Shown: positions 46,053 through 54,864 of the stretch, one piece after another
How the letters are laid out: every line of letters begins with the position of its first letter
Position numbering within the stretch: the first letter of the stretch is position 1
Assembly (NCBI GenBank): GCA_002753505.1
Contig: PEAG01000002.1
Location: 62,001-126,000 of the forward strand
Length of the DNA: 64,000 bases
Direction: 5' to 3'
Origin: Magnetococcales bacterium HCHbin5
GTDB lineage: Bacteria > Pseudomonadota > Magnetococcia > Magnetococcales > Magnetaquicoccaceae
Program-made: the position numbers and the translations under genes
Notes under the pieces: model-generated
What the model was told of the DNA's origin: nothing
Seen by the model: only the letters and a program-made list of their open reading frames with translations
Databases searched by the model: none

Positions 46053-47111
46053 ATGGCAAAACTGTTTTTGACAATGTTTTCCCTCTGTTGGATCGCCGCC
46101 TGGCCGCAGGATGGCTTGACCGCGACGGCGGAGGCATTGCCTTTTGCAACGGATCGGGTGGTGGAGCGTGTTGTACCCGACGAACTGGTTTTGGAGGGAA
46201 CCGTCGAGGCGGTCAATATGGCAACAGTCACAGCCAAGACCAGCGGCACGGTGACCGAAATCAATTTTGATGTGAATGACTTTGTCAAGGAAGGCACCGT
46301 CTTGTTGCGTTTTCATGGCAACATAAACCAGGCTGGACTGCTGCGAGCCAAAGCGGGATTGTCCGGGGCGGCGGCCAATCTGGTTCAGGCCGAACGGGAG
46401 TATCAGCGGCTGAGTACGTTGTTTGAAAAAAAGATGATCACCGCCTCCCAGATGGATCAGGCCAAGGCGGCCTGGGAAGCGGCCAAGTCCGGGGTGGATG
46501 CGGACAAGGCTTTGGTGGCGACAGCCAGTGAGAGTGTTTCCGACACAATTGTGCGGGCTCCCTACAGCGGATATGTGGTCAAACGATTTATCCAATTGGG
46601 AGAGACGGCCAACGTGGGCACACCGCTTTTTACCGGCATGTCTCTCGACAGCCTGCGGGTCCAAACTTCCGTTCCCCAATCTTGGATGCCGAAAATACGC
46701 AGTCACAACCAGGCCGAGGTTCTGCTCGCCGACAACAAGCGTATCAAAGCAAAATCATTGATATTTTTTCCGTATGCAGACGAGAAAAGCCATGATTTCA
46801 TGGTTCGGGTCGAGCTGCCGCCCAATATGGAAGGGGTCTATCCAGGCACTTTGGTCAAAACCATCTTCAAGATAGGGGAGAGCAAACGGCTGCTGCTGCC
46901 GGCCGCTGCCCTGGTGCAACGGGGTGAATTGACCGCTGTCTATGTTGTCAATGGGCAGCAGTTGACCTTGCAGCCGGTGTTGGCGGGTGCTGTGCGAGCG
47001 GATGGTTTGATTGAGATGATTTCCGGTCTTCATGCGGGAGACGAGGTTGCACTGGACCCGGTACGGGCCGGTCAATATCTGCAAGCAAAACGGCCGGGTG
47101 GTGCATCATGA
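46053..47111 (+). CDS. RND periplasmic adaptor (membrane fusion protein)
   Basis: This 352-residue protein has a signal peptide followed by the split lipoyl domain: NMATVTAKTSGTVTEINFDV with VKEGTVLLRF, then the second half DTIVRAPYSGYVVKRFIQLGE. The helical hairpin lies between (about 95-165). A beta-barrel and MP domain finish the chain. It links the RND pump to the TolC channel. It overlaps the pump gene by ATGA (47108-47111). The short hairpin and overall length are normal for HlyD/AcrA relatives. Confidence 0.92.
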   Translation: MAKLFLTMFSLCWIAAWPQDGLTATAEALPFATDRVVERVVPDELVLEGTVEAVNMATVTAKTSGTVTEINFDVNDFVKEGTVLLRFHGNINQAGLLRAKAGLSGAAANLVQAEREYQRLSTLFEKKMITASQMDQAKAAWEAAKSGVDADKALVATASESVSDTIVRAPYSGYVVKRFIQLGETANVGTPLFTGMSLDSLRVQTSVPQSWMPKIRSHNQAEVLLADNKRIKAKSLIFFPYADEKSHDFMVRVELPPNMEGVYPGTLVKTIFKIGESKRLLLPAAALVQRGELTAVYVVNGQQLTLQPVLAGAVRADGLIEMISGLHAGDEVALDPVRAGQYLQAKRPGGAS

Positions 47112-50100
47112 CTCCACAAAAAGATCTGGGTATCGCTGGCACTCTTGCCCAAAAATTTCAAAATTCAGAGATTACCCCCCTGATTGCCCTGGTGGGGTTG
47201 CTGCTCGGTCTCTTTGCGGTATTGATCACCCCCAAAGAGGAAGAGCCGCAGATCTCGGTTACCTTTGCCAATATTTTTATCCCCTTCCCCGGAGCCTCTG
47301 CCAAAGAGGTGGATCGGGTGGTGTCGGTACCTGCCCAGCAAATTTTATCAGAGATTGACGGGGTAAAAAATATCTATGCCGTGTCCCGTCCTGGCATCTC
47401 CATTCTCACGGTACGCTACGAGGTGGGCGAAGATCGAACTGCCGCCATATTGCGTATTTATAACGCTATTTTTTCCAATCAGGATTTTTTGCCTCCCGGC
47501 CTCGGTGTCGGGCAGCCGCTGGTGAAACCCAAGGGCATTGACGATGTACCCATCGTCACCCTGACCCTCTGGTCGGACAATCCGGATCGGACCACCGCCG
47601 ACCTCACCCGCATTGCCCACAGCCTGGAAGCGGAGTTGAAACGGGTGCCGGGTACCCGCAATGTCTACACCACCGGGGGGCAGCAGCGCATTGCCCATGT
47701 TCTGTTGGATCCCCAAAAATTATCCGGCTATGGGATCTCCCTGGCGGATCTGGAACGCACCCTGGGAGGTGCCAATTATTCTCGCAATGTGGGCAATATC
47801 ACTCAAAACAACCTGTCCATTCCGGTACAAGCCGGCACCTTTATGAGTACCGCCGACGAGGTGGCCGATCTGGTGGTGGGTTTTCACAATGGCGCGCCCC
47901 TCTATTTGCGTGATGTGGCCCAGGTAACGATGGAAACCGATCAACCGGAAACCTATCTTTGGTTTGGAACCGGGCTGGGTGCAGAGAAAAAGGGGATTGT
48001 GCCGCGGGGAGAATTTCCCGCAGTCACCCTGTCTGTGGCCAAAAAAGCGGGCACCAATGCCGTGGCGATCGCCAAGGGGGTGATTGATCAGGTGGAGCAA
48101 CTGCGGGCGCACCTGATCCCAGCGGATGTTCACGTCACTGTGACCCGCGACTATGGCATAACTGCCGATGCCAAGGCCAGCAAGTTGATGGGGAAACTGG
48201 GCTTTGCAACCTTTTTTGTGGTCGTTCTGGTGTTGCTGGCCATGGGTTGGCGAGAGGCCATTATTGTCGGCAGTGCGGTCATTCTCACCTTGGCGTTGAC
48301 CCTGTTTGCCAACTGGGCCGTGGGCTTTACCTTGAACCGGGTCTCCCTGTTTGCCTTGATCTTTTCCATCGGTATTTTGGTGGATGATGCCATTGTGGTG
48401 GTGGAAAATGTCCATCGGCACATGGGGTTGAGTAAAAAAACATTGCTGGAGATCATCCCGGAGGCGGTGGGAGAGGTCGGGGGTCCAACCATCCTGGCCA
48501 CCTTTACGGTGATTGCCGCCCTGTTGCCGATGGCATTTGTCACCGGCCTCATGGGCCCCTACATGAGTCCCATTCCCATCAATGCCAGCATTGGCATGTT
48601 GCTCTCCTTGATGGTGGCCTTTGTTGTGACTCCGTGGCTCTCCTACAAGGGGTTGCGCAGTGTTGCGGCGCATCATCAGCATGAGGCGGGGGGGAATGAG
48701 GAGGTTTCCCCGCGTATGCTTGCTTTTTTTACAAGTATTTATCGTCCCTTTATTCTGAGTTCCCGCTTTGCTGTCAACCAGCTGCTGCTGGGCCTGCTGG
48801 TTCTGATTTTGATTACCGGCTCCTTGTGGTTGGCAGTCAATCAAAGCGTGGTGATGAAAATGCTGCCCTTTGACAACAAGTCGGAATTTCAGGTGGTTGT
48901 CGATATGCCAGAGGGCACCACCCTGGAGGAGACGGCTGGCGTGGTGCGGCAACTGACCGCCTATCTGGCTACGGTTCCAGAAGTAACCGACTATGAAGCC
49001 TATGTGGGTACCTCTTCGCCGGTAGGGTTCAATGGCCTGGTTCGGCAGTATTATTTGCGCTCCGGCGACAATGTGGCCGACATTCAGGTCAACCTGACGG
49101 ACAAACACGATCGTACCCGCAAGAGTCACGAGATTGCCCGCTCCATACGGGATCCTTTACAGGAGATTGGCCTGCGGTTGCACGCCAACGTGAAGGTGGT
49201 GGAGGTTCCTCCGGGCCCTCCCGTTCAATCTCCTTTGGTCGCAGAGGTATATGGTCCTGATTATGATGGTCAGATCCGGGTCGCGCGGTCTGTGCGGCAG
49301 GCGTTTGAAAAGACAACCGATATTGTTGATGTGGACGACAGCATTGAATCGACGGGTCAGCGACTGATTGTTCAGGTGGATCGACAGAAGGCGGCATTGT
49401 TGGGGATCTCTCAGCAGGCGGTGTCGGATCTGCTTGTAACCGTCTTGCACGGCTCGGATGTCAGCTTTTTGCACCGTGAAGATGTCAAGTTTGCCGTTCC
49501 GGTGCGAATGGAACTGCCCATCGCTTCCAAGGCCGATCTGACCGCCATTCTCTCTTTGCCGATCAAGAGCGGTTCCGGTACCATGGTTGCGTTGTCGGAA
49601 ATCGCGACTGTTGAGACGGCTCCGTTGGAAAATGCCATTTATCACAAGGATCTGGTAAAGGTTGTCTATGTCACCGGGGATATGGCAGGGCATCTGGACA
49701 GTCCCTTGTATGGCATGATGGATATTATTCACGCTATACAAAAACTGACGGTTGAGGGTGGTCAGGCAATTGTTCAGAAATTTATTGAACAGCCCAAGAC
49801 CCCGTATCAGTACAGCATCAAGTGGGATGGAGAGTGGCAGGTCACCTATGAAACCTTCCGCGATATGGGTATTGCCTATGCGGTTGGTCTGCTCATGATC
49901 TATCTGTTGGTGGTGGCCCAGTTCCAATCCTATCTGGTTCCCTTGATCATCATGGCCCCCATTCCCTTGACTGTCATTGGGGTTATGCCGGGTCACGCCA
50001 TTCTGGGGGCCCAGTTTACGGCAACCTCCATGATTGGCATGATCGCCCTGGCAGGCATCATCGTGCGCAACTCCATTTTGTTGGTGGATTTTGTCAACGA

Positions 50101-50392
50101 AGAGGTGGCAATCGGGATGCCATTCCGCGAGGCGGTGATCAGAGCCGGGGCCATTCGTTCCAAGCCGATTGTTCTGACCGGGCTGGCAGCCATGTTGGGG
50201 GCCTTTTTTATCCTGGATGACCCCATCTTTTCCGGCTTGGCCATCTCTCTGATTTTTGGCATCTTGATCTCAACCATTCTGACTCTGCTGGTGATCCCCT
50301 TGATGTATTACACCTTGATGCATAATCGACTGGGGGTGGCGCAGACCGCCACAGTGGCCGGGGCCGCGCATCCGGAGAGCCTGCACCGATGA
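47108..50392 (+). CDS. RND-family efflux pump permease
   Basis: This 1094-residue protein has two repeats of six membrane helices and large periplasmic loops. IGILVDDAIVVVENVHRHMG is RND TM4 with the proton-relay Asp pair. TFTVIAALLPMAFVTGLMGPYM and the late IALAGIIVRNSILLVDFVNEE are further family signatures. PFPGASAKEVDRVVSVPAQQIL opens the porter domain. The sequence type is nearer to HAE-1/CusA-like transporters than to SecDF. The substrate is not evident. Both ends overlap neighbours by ATGA, coupling it to the adaptor and to the first Met-rich protein. Confidence 0.94.
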   Translation: MTPQKDLGIAGTLAQKFQNSEITPLIALVGLLLGLFAVLITPKEEEPQISVTFANIFIPFPGASAKEVDRVVSVPAQQILSEIDGVKNIYAVSRPGISILTVRYEVGEDRTAAILRIYNAIFSNQDFLPPGLGVGQPLVKPKGIDDVPIVTLTLWSDNPDRTTADLTRIAHSLEAELKRVPGTRNVYTTGGQQRIAHVLLDPQKLSGYGISLADLERTLGGANYSRNVGNITQNNLSIPVQAGTFMSTADEVADLVVGFHNGAPLYLRDVAQVTMETDQPETYLWFGTGLGAEKKGIVPRGEFPAVTLSVAKKAGTNAVAIAKGVIDQVEQLRAHLIPADVHVTVTRDYGITADAKASKLMGKLGFATFFVVVLVLLAMGWREAIIVGSAVILTLALTLFANWAVGFTLNRVSLFALIFSIGILVDDAIVVVENVHRHMGLSKKTLLEIIPEAVGEVGGPTILATFTVIAALLPMAFVTGLMGPYMSPIPINASIGMLLSLMVAFVVTPWLSYKGLRSVAAHHQHEAGGNEEVSPRMLAFFTSIYRPFILSSRFAVNQLLLGLLVLILITGSLWLAVNQSVVMKMLPFDNKSEFQVVVDMPEGTTLEETAGVVRQLTAYLATVPEVTDYEAYVGTSSPVGFNGLVRQYYLRSGDNVADIQVNLTDKHDRTRKSHEIARSIRDPLQEIGLRLHANVKVVEVPPGPPVQSPLVAEVYGPDYDGQIRVARSVRQAFEKTTDIVDVDDSIESTGQRLIVQVDRQKAALLGISQQAVSDLLVTVLHGSDVSFLHREDVKFAVPVRMELPIASKADLTAILSLPIKSGSGTMVALSEIATVETAPLENAIYHKDLVKVVYVTGDMAGHLDSPLYGMMDIIHAIQKLTVEGGQAIVQKFIEQPKTPYQYSIKWDGEWQVTYETFRDMGIAYAVGLLMIYLLVVAQFQSYLVPLIIMAPIPLTVIGVMPGHAILGAQFTATSMIGMIALAGIIVRNSILLVDFVNEEVAIGMPFREAVIRAGAIRSKPIVLTGLAAMLGAFFILDDPIFSGLAISLIFGILISTILTLLVIPLMYYTLMHNRLGVAQTATVAGAAHPESLHR

Positions 50393-50940
50393 ACCTCTCG
50401 CTTGAACAGCATGAGGCGTTGCGTCAATCTGTCACCCATTTCCGGGATGCCATGAATGTACGCAGTCGCTTGAACTTGCGGGTGGCCATCCGTGTGACCG
50501 CCATCCTGCGGGTTGGCATGATCAGCCTGGGGGTGGTGGCCATCATCTTTCTCTTTTTGCTGCTGGTGTTGACGTCAAAAATCACCTACATGATTGATGT
50601 GATCGATACCATGAACAGCCAGTTCACCTCCATGTCCAGGGATATGGGGGAGATGCGAACGGTCATTGTCCAGATGGATCAATACATGGCAACGATGCCG
50701 GTGATCGTACAAGAGGTGGATGCCATGAAGGGGACGGTCTCCGCTCTGAATGGCCATATCAACGATATTGCTACCAGGATGCAGAAAATTGACCAGGGTT
50801 TGACCAGTATCACCACCCATGTTGGCAACATGACGGCGACTTTTCGGGTGATGGATGGCTCCGTCCATGGCATTGGTCGAGATGTCAATCGCATCTCCCG
50901 TCCGATGAAGCTGTTCAACAACATGTCACCGCTGCCGTAA
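50389..50940 (+). CDS. Met-rich membrane-anchored helical protein, copy A
   Basis: This 183-residue protein overlaps the pump stop by ATGA. One membrane helix (MISLGVVAIIFLFLLLVL, about 44-62) is followed by about 117 residues with 14 Met, in a coiled-coil-like pattern (DTMNSQFTSMSRDMGEM). It ends with DVNRISRPMKLFN and a Pro tail. The orientation would put the helical part in the periplasm. It is related to the next gene in layout and in the C-terminal DVNxxxRP motif. No known enzyme motif; the co-translation suggests it assembles with the pump. Similar proteins are sometimes mislabelled as translation factors. Confidence 0.75.
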   Translation: MNLSLEQHEALRQSVTHFRDAMNVRSRLNLRVAIRVTAILRVGMISLGVVAIIFLFLLLVLTSKITYMIDVIDTMNSQFTSMSRDMGEMRTVIVQMDQYMATMPVIVQEVDAMKGTVSALNGHINDIATRMQKIDQGLTSITTHVGNMTATFRVMDGSVHGIGRDVNRISRPMKLFNNMSPLP

Positions 50941-50974
50941 GCGATCCCAATCAGCGTTTGTCAGGAGATGCACT

Positions 50975-51541
50975 GTGAATCAGGATGAGGAGATTCAGAC
51001 TACGGTTGATACAGTGATACAAACCCTCGAAAAGTTTGAATCCGAGATGCGGTTGATCGATGTCATGGCGACCAAAATTTCCAAACGCACAAGCCGTTTG
51101 ATCTCGGTGGTGCTGACCATTCTGGCGACCAGTGGCGTCATCATTTTATATTTGGTGGCCAATTTGACCGGCAACATGAGTACCATGATCGAGAGCATGA
51201 ACACCATGTACAACCATTTCGGGTTGATGTCAAAAAACATGCACACCATTACGACGTCGGTCAGTAGCATGGGACAAAACATTCAGGGCATTCCGGCGAT
51301 TGCGGGTTCGATGCAGCAGATGAATGGCGATGTCAAAGGGATGAGCAGTTCGGTTGCGGGCATGACACGCAACATAAAGTCGATGGAGCAAAATATTGGC
51401 CTGATTGACAAGGGCACCTGGGAGATGAGCGGGCGGTTCGTCTCGGTTACTGGTGCTGTCAACCATATGAATTATGACGTGAATCAAATGGCCAGACCCA
51501 CGGATATGGTGAGCCCGTTTGGCTGGATGATACCACCCTGA
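50975..51541 (+). CDS. Met-rich membrane-anchored helical protein, copy B
   Basis: This 188-residue protein starts at GTG 50975 with GGAG 8 nt upstream. A short acidic N-terminus, one membrane helix (LISVVLTILATSGVIILYLVA), then about 125 residues with 17 Met (NMSTMIESMNTMYNHFGLM). The end DVNQMARP followed by a Trp-Met-Pro tail parallels copy A. The two genes look like an old duplication with low sequence identity. Periplasmic coiled coil anchored in the inner membrane is the likely topology. The function is unknown; genetic linkage to the RND pump is strong. Confidence 0.75.
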   Translation: MNQDEEIQTTVDTVIQTLEKFESEMRLIDVMATKISKRTSRLISVVLTILATSGVIILYLVANLTGNMSTMIESMNTMYNHFGLMSKNMHTITTSVSSMGQNIQGIPAIAGSMQQMNGDVKGMSSSVAGMTRNIKSMEQNIGLIDKGTWEMSGRFVSVTGAVNHMNYDVNQMARPTDMVSPFGWMIPP

Positions 51542-51587
51542 ATGGTTGGCCTTCCCACTCCTTATCCCAGGACCAGGTGACAGCAAC

Positions 51588-52388
51588 ATGCAGAGCGAAA
51601 TTACCGTACAAAAACTGTTCACTGCCTTGTCAAACAGGGAATTTGTCCTGCACTATCAACCGTTAATGGACACAGATTCCGGGGGATTGTCCGGTGTTGA
51701 GTCCCTGCTGCGCTGGCAGCATCCGGCCAGCAAATCGGTGGTGTTGGCCAGCAAGCTGGTGCCATTTCTGATGCAGGACGACTCCCTTGCGGTCGCCCTG
51801 GATGATTGGGCGGTGCGTGCGGCGTTGACCCAGGGGGGGGAGTGGCAACAGCAGGGTTTTGCTTTTGGTTCCATTGCCGTCAATGTACTTTCCTGGTATC
51901 GGGGGGATGCCTTTGTGGCCATGATAACAAAGGCCCTCTCGACAACAGCCCTTCATCCCGGGCAGTTGACTCTGGATGCCCATGATACCGTGCTTTCTGC
52001 GGGTCCATTGGGCGTGTTGATGCGTGTCATGCACGAACTGGCTCAGCGCGGTGTCACGCTTGCCATAGACAACTTCAGTTGGACGCCTGCACATGTCGAA
52101 AAGGTGATGCAGCTTCCGGTTCAGTTTGTCAAGGTGAAGGCCGAGCAGTGGGCTGTCTTGATGGCTTCCGACCGTGCTGCCATGGTCAAGAAAGAGATTC
52201 GGATGTTACAGAAGGGTGGCATCCGGGTGGTAGCCGTAGGTGTTGAATCGGCAGACAAGCAAACGGAACAGTACAAATCGGGAATTCGCCTTTTTCAGGG
52301 CAATTTTTACAAGAGCCCTCTTACCGCCAAACAGCTCACCTGCCTGCTGGATCTTGTCCAAAGAACCAAACAGGCCTATCAACTCTGA
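51588..52388 (+). CDS. Degenerate EAL-domain protein
   Basis: This 266-residue protein consists of one EAL-like domain (FVLHYQPLMDTDSGGLSGVES). The signature EALLRW is ESLLRW. The LExTE motif is LTLDAHD, the metal-binding DDFGTG is DNFSWT, the KID motif is KVK, and EGVE is VGVE. Several residues required for c-di-GMP hydrolysis are therefore missing. The protein is more likely a c-di-GMP or protein-binding relative. ATG 51588 follows AGGTGA; the frame opens earlier at a TTG. It is the last gene of the RND operon and ends before a strong hairpin. Confidence 0.8.
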   Translation: MQSEITVQKLFTALSNREFVLHYQPLMDTDSGGLSGVESLLRWQHPASKSVVLASKLVPFLMQDDSLAVALDDWAVRAALTQGGEWQQQGFAFGSIAVNVLSWYRGDAFVAMITKALSTTALHPGQLTLDAHDTVLSAGPLGVLMRVMHELAQRGVTLAIDNFSWTPAHVEKVMQLPVQFVKVKAEQWAVLMASDRAAMVKKEIRMLQKGGIRVVAVGVESADKQTEQYKSGIRLFQGNFYKSPLTAKQLTCLLDLVQRTKQAYQL

Positions 52389-52437
52389 CCCAAGATGGTG
52401 GGGGTCCGGGAACCGTCATGGCCCTCAGCAGAGTACC

Positions 52438-52475
52438 CCATCCCACCCCCACCGGATAGGGTAGGGGTGGGGTGG
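52438..52475. terminator. GC-rich hairpin between convergent genes
   Basis: A 16-bp stem with two weak pairs (52438-52453 with 52460-52475) encloses a 6-nt loop. It lies between the EAL gene and the convergent SulP gene, 50 bp beyond the EAL stop. No T-run follows on either strand, so it is a probable but not textbook terminator serving both directions. Confidence 0.6.
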
Positions 52476-52515
52476 AATCCGTGATCGGGAAAGGGTGAGA
52501 CCGGTCAGGATGCGT

Positions 52516-54642
52516 TCACGCCATGTTGTGCGAAGAAGAGGGCCGGAGGGGGTCGTCAATGTGGGTGGTCTCACGGGCAAAAATGGCGTCCAGGGCCATG
52601 TCGGCTGTGGCAAAGCAGTGGTCCTGGCCAATATTGTCCAACAATCCGGTGGCACGCATGACATCCAGCACCTGCTTCTTGAGGCCGGAAAATATCATCT
52701 CTATTCCCTGCTCTTTCAGGCGATCTTTGATACTGTGAATAATCTCTTCGCCGGAGGAGTCGATGTCGTTTATGCCGTCACCAACAATCAGGATGTACGA
52801 CACGCTTGGATGTTCGGCGATGGCATGCAGTACGGCATCTTCAAAATAGGCAACGTTGGCAAAATAGAGCCGACCATCAAAGCGGATTGCCGTTACCAGA
52901 GAGGAGACGGGCAAATTGTTGACCTTGGCATCTCGCAATGTGCCATCCTGACAACGGCCCAGAATGGCAACCCGGGGTTTCATGGTGTGGTAGAGGAACA
53001 GACACAAAGACAACACCGTGCCGACCATGATTCCCTTGTCCAGGTGGGGAGCCGCTACCAGCGTTACCACGAAGGTGACCAGAACCACCAGACCATCGAT
53101 TCGACTGGCCTGCCAAGTATGCTTGATGGCGGTAGGCGTGATCAGGCTGCTGGCGGCAAACAGGATGATGACCGCCAGGACTGCCTTGGGCAGGTGGTAC
53201 AGATAGGGGGTAAGAAACAGCAAGGTGACCGCCACAAAAACACCATTGAACACCATGGCGAAGCCGGTCTTGGCACCTGCCTGCAGGTTGATGGCCGAAC
53301 CGGTAAAGGAGCCGCAGGCGGGATAAGCCTGGAAAAAGGCCCCGCCAATATTGGCAATGCCCTGCCCGATCAACTCCTGATTGGGGTCAATCAACTGCTT
53401 GGTCCGGGTGGACATCGCCTTGGCCATTGAAATGGACTCCATGAAGGCCACCAGGGAGATGATCAACGCTGAAGTAAGCAGGACCAGAACAGAATCCAGG
53501 TCCAGTTTGGGCAGGCGGAAACCGGGCAAGCCGGCGGGAATGGTGCCCACCACGTCGCCGCCACTGCTCATTTGCAGTTCATCCTTGCTGATTTTTTTGA
53601 CATGCCAGGTGCGACCGTCGGTGGCCACACCGGGGGGGACGCTACCTTGCAGATAATAGATTGCCCGGCCCTTTTCCAACTCTTTGGCGCGTTCAAAACG
53701 CATTTTGTTGAGCTGGCTTTGGCTGAGGTGATTGGATTTGCGCAACGCATCCAAATCCAGATTCAACATGTTGATGGAGTGATTCAGGTCGATAACTGCC
53801 CGGGCATCACCCTCCTTGGCAGCGGCCCGCAACTGGGCCGACTGGGTGGTAAACTCTCCCATCAGATCGGTGATGCGTTGATCGGCGTTGGCGATGCCGG
53901 TGACCAGGTTGCGCACTGCCGCGGTTGCAATCTGCTCAGGAGCTCCCTTCTCCTTATGGGCAAAACCCAGGAACTGACTCAGCAGGGCGGTGATCACCAC
54001 CACCAGCAGGACACTGGGTTTGGCCAGGATGGAAATTTTTTTCAAGCCGACCATCAGCACCATGGCCAGCAATGACATGGCCAAGGTCGGGAGGTGGGTT
54101 TGGGGCAGATAGGAGAACATCTCCCACATATCTTTCAGGAAGGAGTCGCTCCGTCCTTTGGGGATGCCCAGCAGCATATCGAGTTGGGAGAGGGCGATGA
54201 TGATGGCGGCGGCATTCATGAAGCCGAGGATGACCGGATGGGAGACAAAATTGACAATGGTGCCGAGCTTGACGACACCCAGGAGCAATTGGATCACGCC
54301 GACCAGCAGGGCCAACAGCAGGGCAAGCCCAACAAATTCATCCGAGAGCGGCACGGCCAGGGGGGTGACAGCGGCGGCGGTCATCAACGAGACCACGGCG
54401 ACGGGACCGGTAGCCAGTTGGCGGCTGGAACCCCAAAGCGCACCCAGGAAGGCTGGCACCAAAGCGGTGTAGAGACCAAAGTAAACAGGCAATCCAGAGA
54501 GCTGGGCATAGGCCATGGCTTTGGGAACCAGGACCAGAGCACCGGTAATACCGGCGATGAGGTCATCTCGCAGGACAACGGATCGGATCGGAAACCAATT
54601 CAAAAAGGGCAGCAGACGCATAACAACACCGTTGGCAACCAT
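52516..54642 (-). CDS. SulP-family anion transporter with STAS domain and an unusual insert
   Basis: This 708-residue protein starts at ATG 54642 behind GAGAGG. The SulP opening DLIAGITGALVLVPKAMAYAQ and LYTALVPAFLGALWGSSRQL is followed by the membrane core, with GGAFFQAYPACGSFTGSAIN in the second half. A STAS domain ends the chain, with DGINDIDSSGEEII near its ligand loop. Between helices at about residues 229-370 lies a roughly 130-residue hydrophilic, heptad-rich insert not normal for this family. SulP proteins carry sulfate, bicarbonate or dicarboxylates; the substrate here is unknown. The TauE gene and a two-component system lie alongside. Confidence 0.9.
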   Translation of the reverse strand: MVANGVVMRLLPFLNWFPIRSVVLRDDLIAGITGALVLVPKAMAYAQLSGLPVYFGLYTALVPAFLGALWGSSRQLATGPVAVVSLMTAAAVTPLAVPLSDEFVGLALLLALLVGVIQLLLGVVKLGTIVNFVSHPVILGFMNAAAIIIALSQLDMLLGIPKGRSDSFLKDMWEMFSYLPQTHLPTLAMSLLAMVLMVGLKKISILAKPSVLLVVVITALLSQFLGFAHKEKGAPEQIATAAVRNLVTGIANADQRITDLMGEFTTQSAQLRAAAKEGDARAVIDLNHSINMLNLDLDALRKSNHLSQSQLNKMRFERAKELEKGRAIYYLQGSVPPGVATDGRTWHVKKISKDELQMSSGGDVVGTIPAGLPGFRLPKLDLDSVLVLLTSALIISLVAFMESISMAKAMSTRTKQLIDPNQELIGQGIANIGGAFFQAYPACGSFTGSAINLQAGAKTGFAMVFNGVFVAVTLLFLTPYLYHLPKAVLAVIILFAASSLITPTAIKHTWQASRIDGLVVLVTFVVTLVAAPHLDKGIMVGTVLSLCLFLYHTMKPRVAILGRCQDGTLRDAKVNNLPVSSLVTAIRFDGRLYFANVAYFEDAVLHAIAEHPSVSYILIVGDGINDIDSSGEEIIHSIKDRLKEQGIEMIFSGLKKQVLDVMRATGLLDNIGQDHCFATADMALDAIFARETTHIDDPLRPSSSHNMA

Positions 54643-54864
54643 GGCAATCCTCTCACCAGAACCTGTCAATGAAAACGACACAGCGGGGGCGCAGAAAAAC
54701 GGCGCAGGCCCCCAATTAGCGAAACCAATCCCTATACCATGGAGAAACCCCATCGTCAAGAGAATCCGCCGCCCTGGTGGGACAGTAGTAGAGGTACAAC
54801 CGCTGATGAGAGGAAGTGCAGCAAAATTTGGCTTAAATGGGCATAGGCAATCTTTCCATGTTGA

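Noticed and set aside
47720-49129. 469-residue minus-strand frame
   Set aside because: Antisense to the RND pump; His/Gln-rich shadow translation.
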